Part shown: one piece after another, positions 11,574 through 12,411 of the stretch
How the letters are laid out: the number at the start of each line of letters is the position of its first letter
Numbering within the stretch: the stretch's first letter is position 1
NCBI GenBank assembly: GCA_947174625.1
Contig: CAMWJT010000023.1
Span: 1 to 12,411, forward strand
Length of the DNA stretch: 12,411 bases
Direction: 5' to 3'
Origin: an uncultured Ruminococcus sp.
GTDB taxonomy: Bacteria; Bacillota; Clostridia; Oscillospirales; Ruminococcaceae
Translations under genes and position numbers: made by a program
The notes under the pieces: generated by a model
What the model was told of the DNA's origin: nothing
Databases searched by the model: none
What the model saw: only the letters and a program-made list of their open reading frames with translations

Positions 11574-12411
11574 ATGAGATTTCAAAAAATAATTTCCGGA
11601 GCTGTTTGTCTGGCAATTGCGGTTTCGTCCATGTCAGTCTTTGGAGCTGTTGTTGCGGATGCGGTGAATCTTGAGAATGTCGCTCCTGTCAATGCCACAG
11701 ATTCTGGCATATTAGAAAATGGTCTGAAATATGAAGTCTATGATAGTGATATAGTAATTACAGGGTATGATAAATTCGCTGGAAACGAAGTTGTGATTCC
11801 TGAAACAATTGAGGGCTTGCCTGTTACATCTATCGGTGAAAATGCATTCTGGGTCTGTACTTCTGTGACATCTGTTGAAATTCCAGATAGTGTTAAAAAT
11901 ATCGGGAAACACGCATTTTCCGGTTGTTTTTCTTTAACAGCTATCACAGTTCCGTATGATCTTGAAAAGATTGAAACAGGAACATTTTTCGGTTGTCGTT
12001 CTTTGAAATCTATTACAATTCCTAAGAGTGTCACAAATATTGAACAAGAGGCATTTTTGGACTGTTCTTCCCTGGAATCCATCACAATTCTGAATGCAGA
12101 CTGTGAATTGGATAATAGTACAATCAATGATACAGCAGTGATCTATGGTTATTCAGGTTCTACTGCACAGGCATACGCAGAAAAGTATAACCGGAAATTT
12201 GTCGCACTGGATGAAAATCAAGATACAACAGTCCTCTGGGGTGATGCTAATAGGGACGGCGTGACAGACATCAGCGACGTTGTCTTAATGAATCGTGTCT
12301 ACGTCGGCGTAGATGAGATTAGTGCCGAGGGATTGCAAAATGCGGACGTTGACCAGAGCGGCAAAATTGAATTGTCCGACTCCATGAACGTTCTGAGACT
12401 GCTTGTACATC
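11574..12411 (+). CDS. BspA-like leucine-rich-repeat dockerin protein (3' end missing)
   Basis: The frame starts at ATG 11574 after GGAGGT (11562-11567) and is still open at the right edge (279 codons seen). Signal peptide about 1-30 (ADA). Residues about 50-210 are LRR_5/BspA-type repeats: VVIPETIEGLPVTSIGENAF near 73-92, VEIPDSVKNIGKHAF near 101-115, SITIPKSVTNIEQEAF near 146-161. They end in the usual cap YGYSGSTAQAYAEKY (191-205). A dockerin follows from 223 (canonical first loop DANRDGVTDISD; second loop DVDQSGKIELSD) and is nearly complete when the window ends, so only a short tail should be missing. Its dockerin protein sequence is very close to that of the mannanase, so both probably bind the same cohesin class. 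LRR_5 proteins are usually surface adhesion or binding proteins; the ligand here is unknown. Confidence 0.87.
   Translation, partial: MRFQKIISGAVCLAIAVSSMSVFGAVVADAVNLENVAPVNATDSGILENGLKYEVYDSDIVITGYDKFAGNEVVIPETIEGLPVTSIGENAFWVCTSVTSVEIPDSVKNIGKHAFSGCFSLTAITVPYDLEKIETGTFFGCRSLKSITIPKSVTNIEQEAFLDCSSLESITILNADCELDNSTINDTAVIYGYSGSTAQAYAEKYNRKFVALDENQDTTVLWGDANRDGVTDISDVVLMNRVYVGVDEISAEGLQNADVDQSGKIELSDSMNVLRLLVH

Noticed and set aside
1876..12390. CRISPR array or transposable element from repeated motifs
   Set aside because: The recurring segments are coding dockerin loops and duplicated gene ends; there are no short regularly spaced repeats, no cas genes, no transposase and no terminal inverted repeats.

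Overview
The window reads as a secreted-protein locus from a cellulosome-forming, Gram-positive anaerobe of the Ruminococcus type (Oscillospiraceae). The reasons are seven exported proteins that carry dockerin-like modules, a GH26 mannanase with a carbohydrate-binding module and a C-terminal dockerin, strong AGGAGG ribosome binding sites, low-to-moderate GC, and intrinsic terminators with T-tracts. Species cannot be fixed from the sequence alone. All supported genes lie on the + strand.

Layout. Positions 1-464 hold no recognisable gene. There is an unidentified reading-frame tail at the left edge, a promoter near 233-260, and a foldable leader or small RNA at about 265-412 ending in a terminator-like hairpin with six T's. 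Next is a TTG-initiated soluble SPFH/slipin-like protein (465-1574) closed by a strong terminator. Then come three two-gene units, each with its own promoter and each ending in a terminator: (i) 1770-2414 (dockerin + cyclophilin-like domain) with 2464-3855; (ii) 4060-5292 (dockerin + inactive S1B-like protease) with 5310-6815; (iii) 7020-8273 (dockerin + apparently active S1B-like protease) with 8291-9130. The second gene of every unit belongs to one unrecognised family, called 'partner family' here: a signal peptide, one or two copies of a beta-rich repeat, and a nearly invariant C-terminal dockerin. Two single genes follow: a CBM-GH26-dockerin mannanase (9326-11425) and a BspA-like leucine-rich-repeat protein with a dockerin (11574 to the right edge, incomplete).

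How they may work together. Dockerins would place these proteins on cohesin-bearing scaffoldins at the cell surface. The mannanase supplies plant-polysaccharide hydrolysis. The three bicistrons repeat one rule: an N-terminal-dockerin effector first, a C-terminal-dockerin partner second. The effector differs from unit to unit while the partner family stays, which suggests that the partner acts on, carries or protects effectors. This is inference.

Most notable points: a protease/pseudoprotease paralogue pair in which all three catalytic residues are replaced in one copy; a 290-bp stretch repeated without a mismatch 2960 bp apart although the flanking genes have diverged; a fossil dockerin start inside a partner protein that marks how its domain was duplicated; and a promoter design shared by the dockerin genes.
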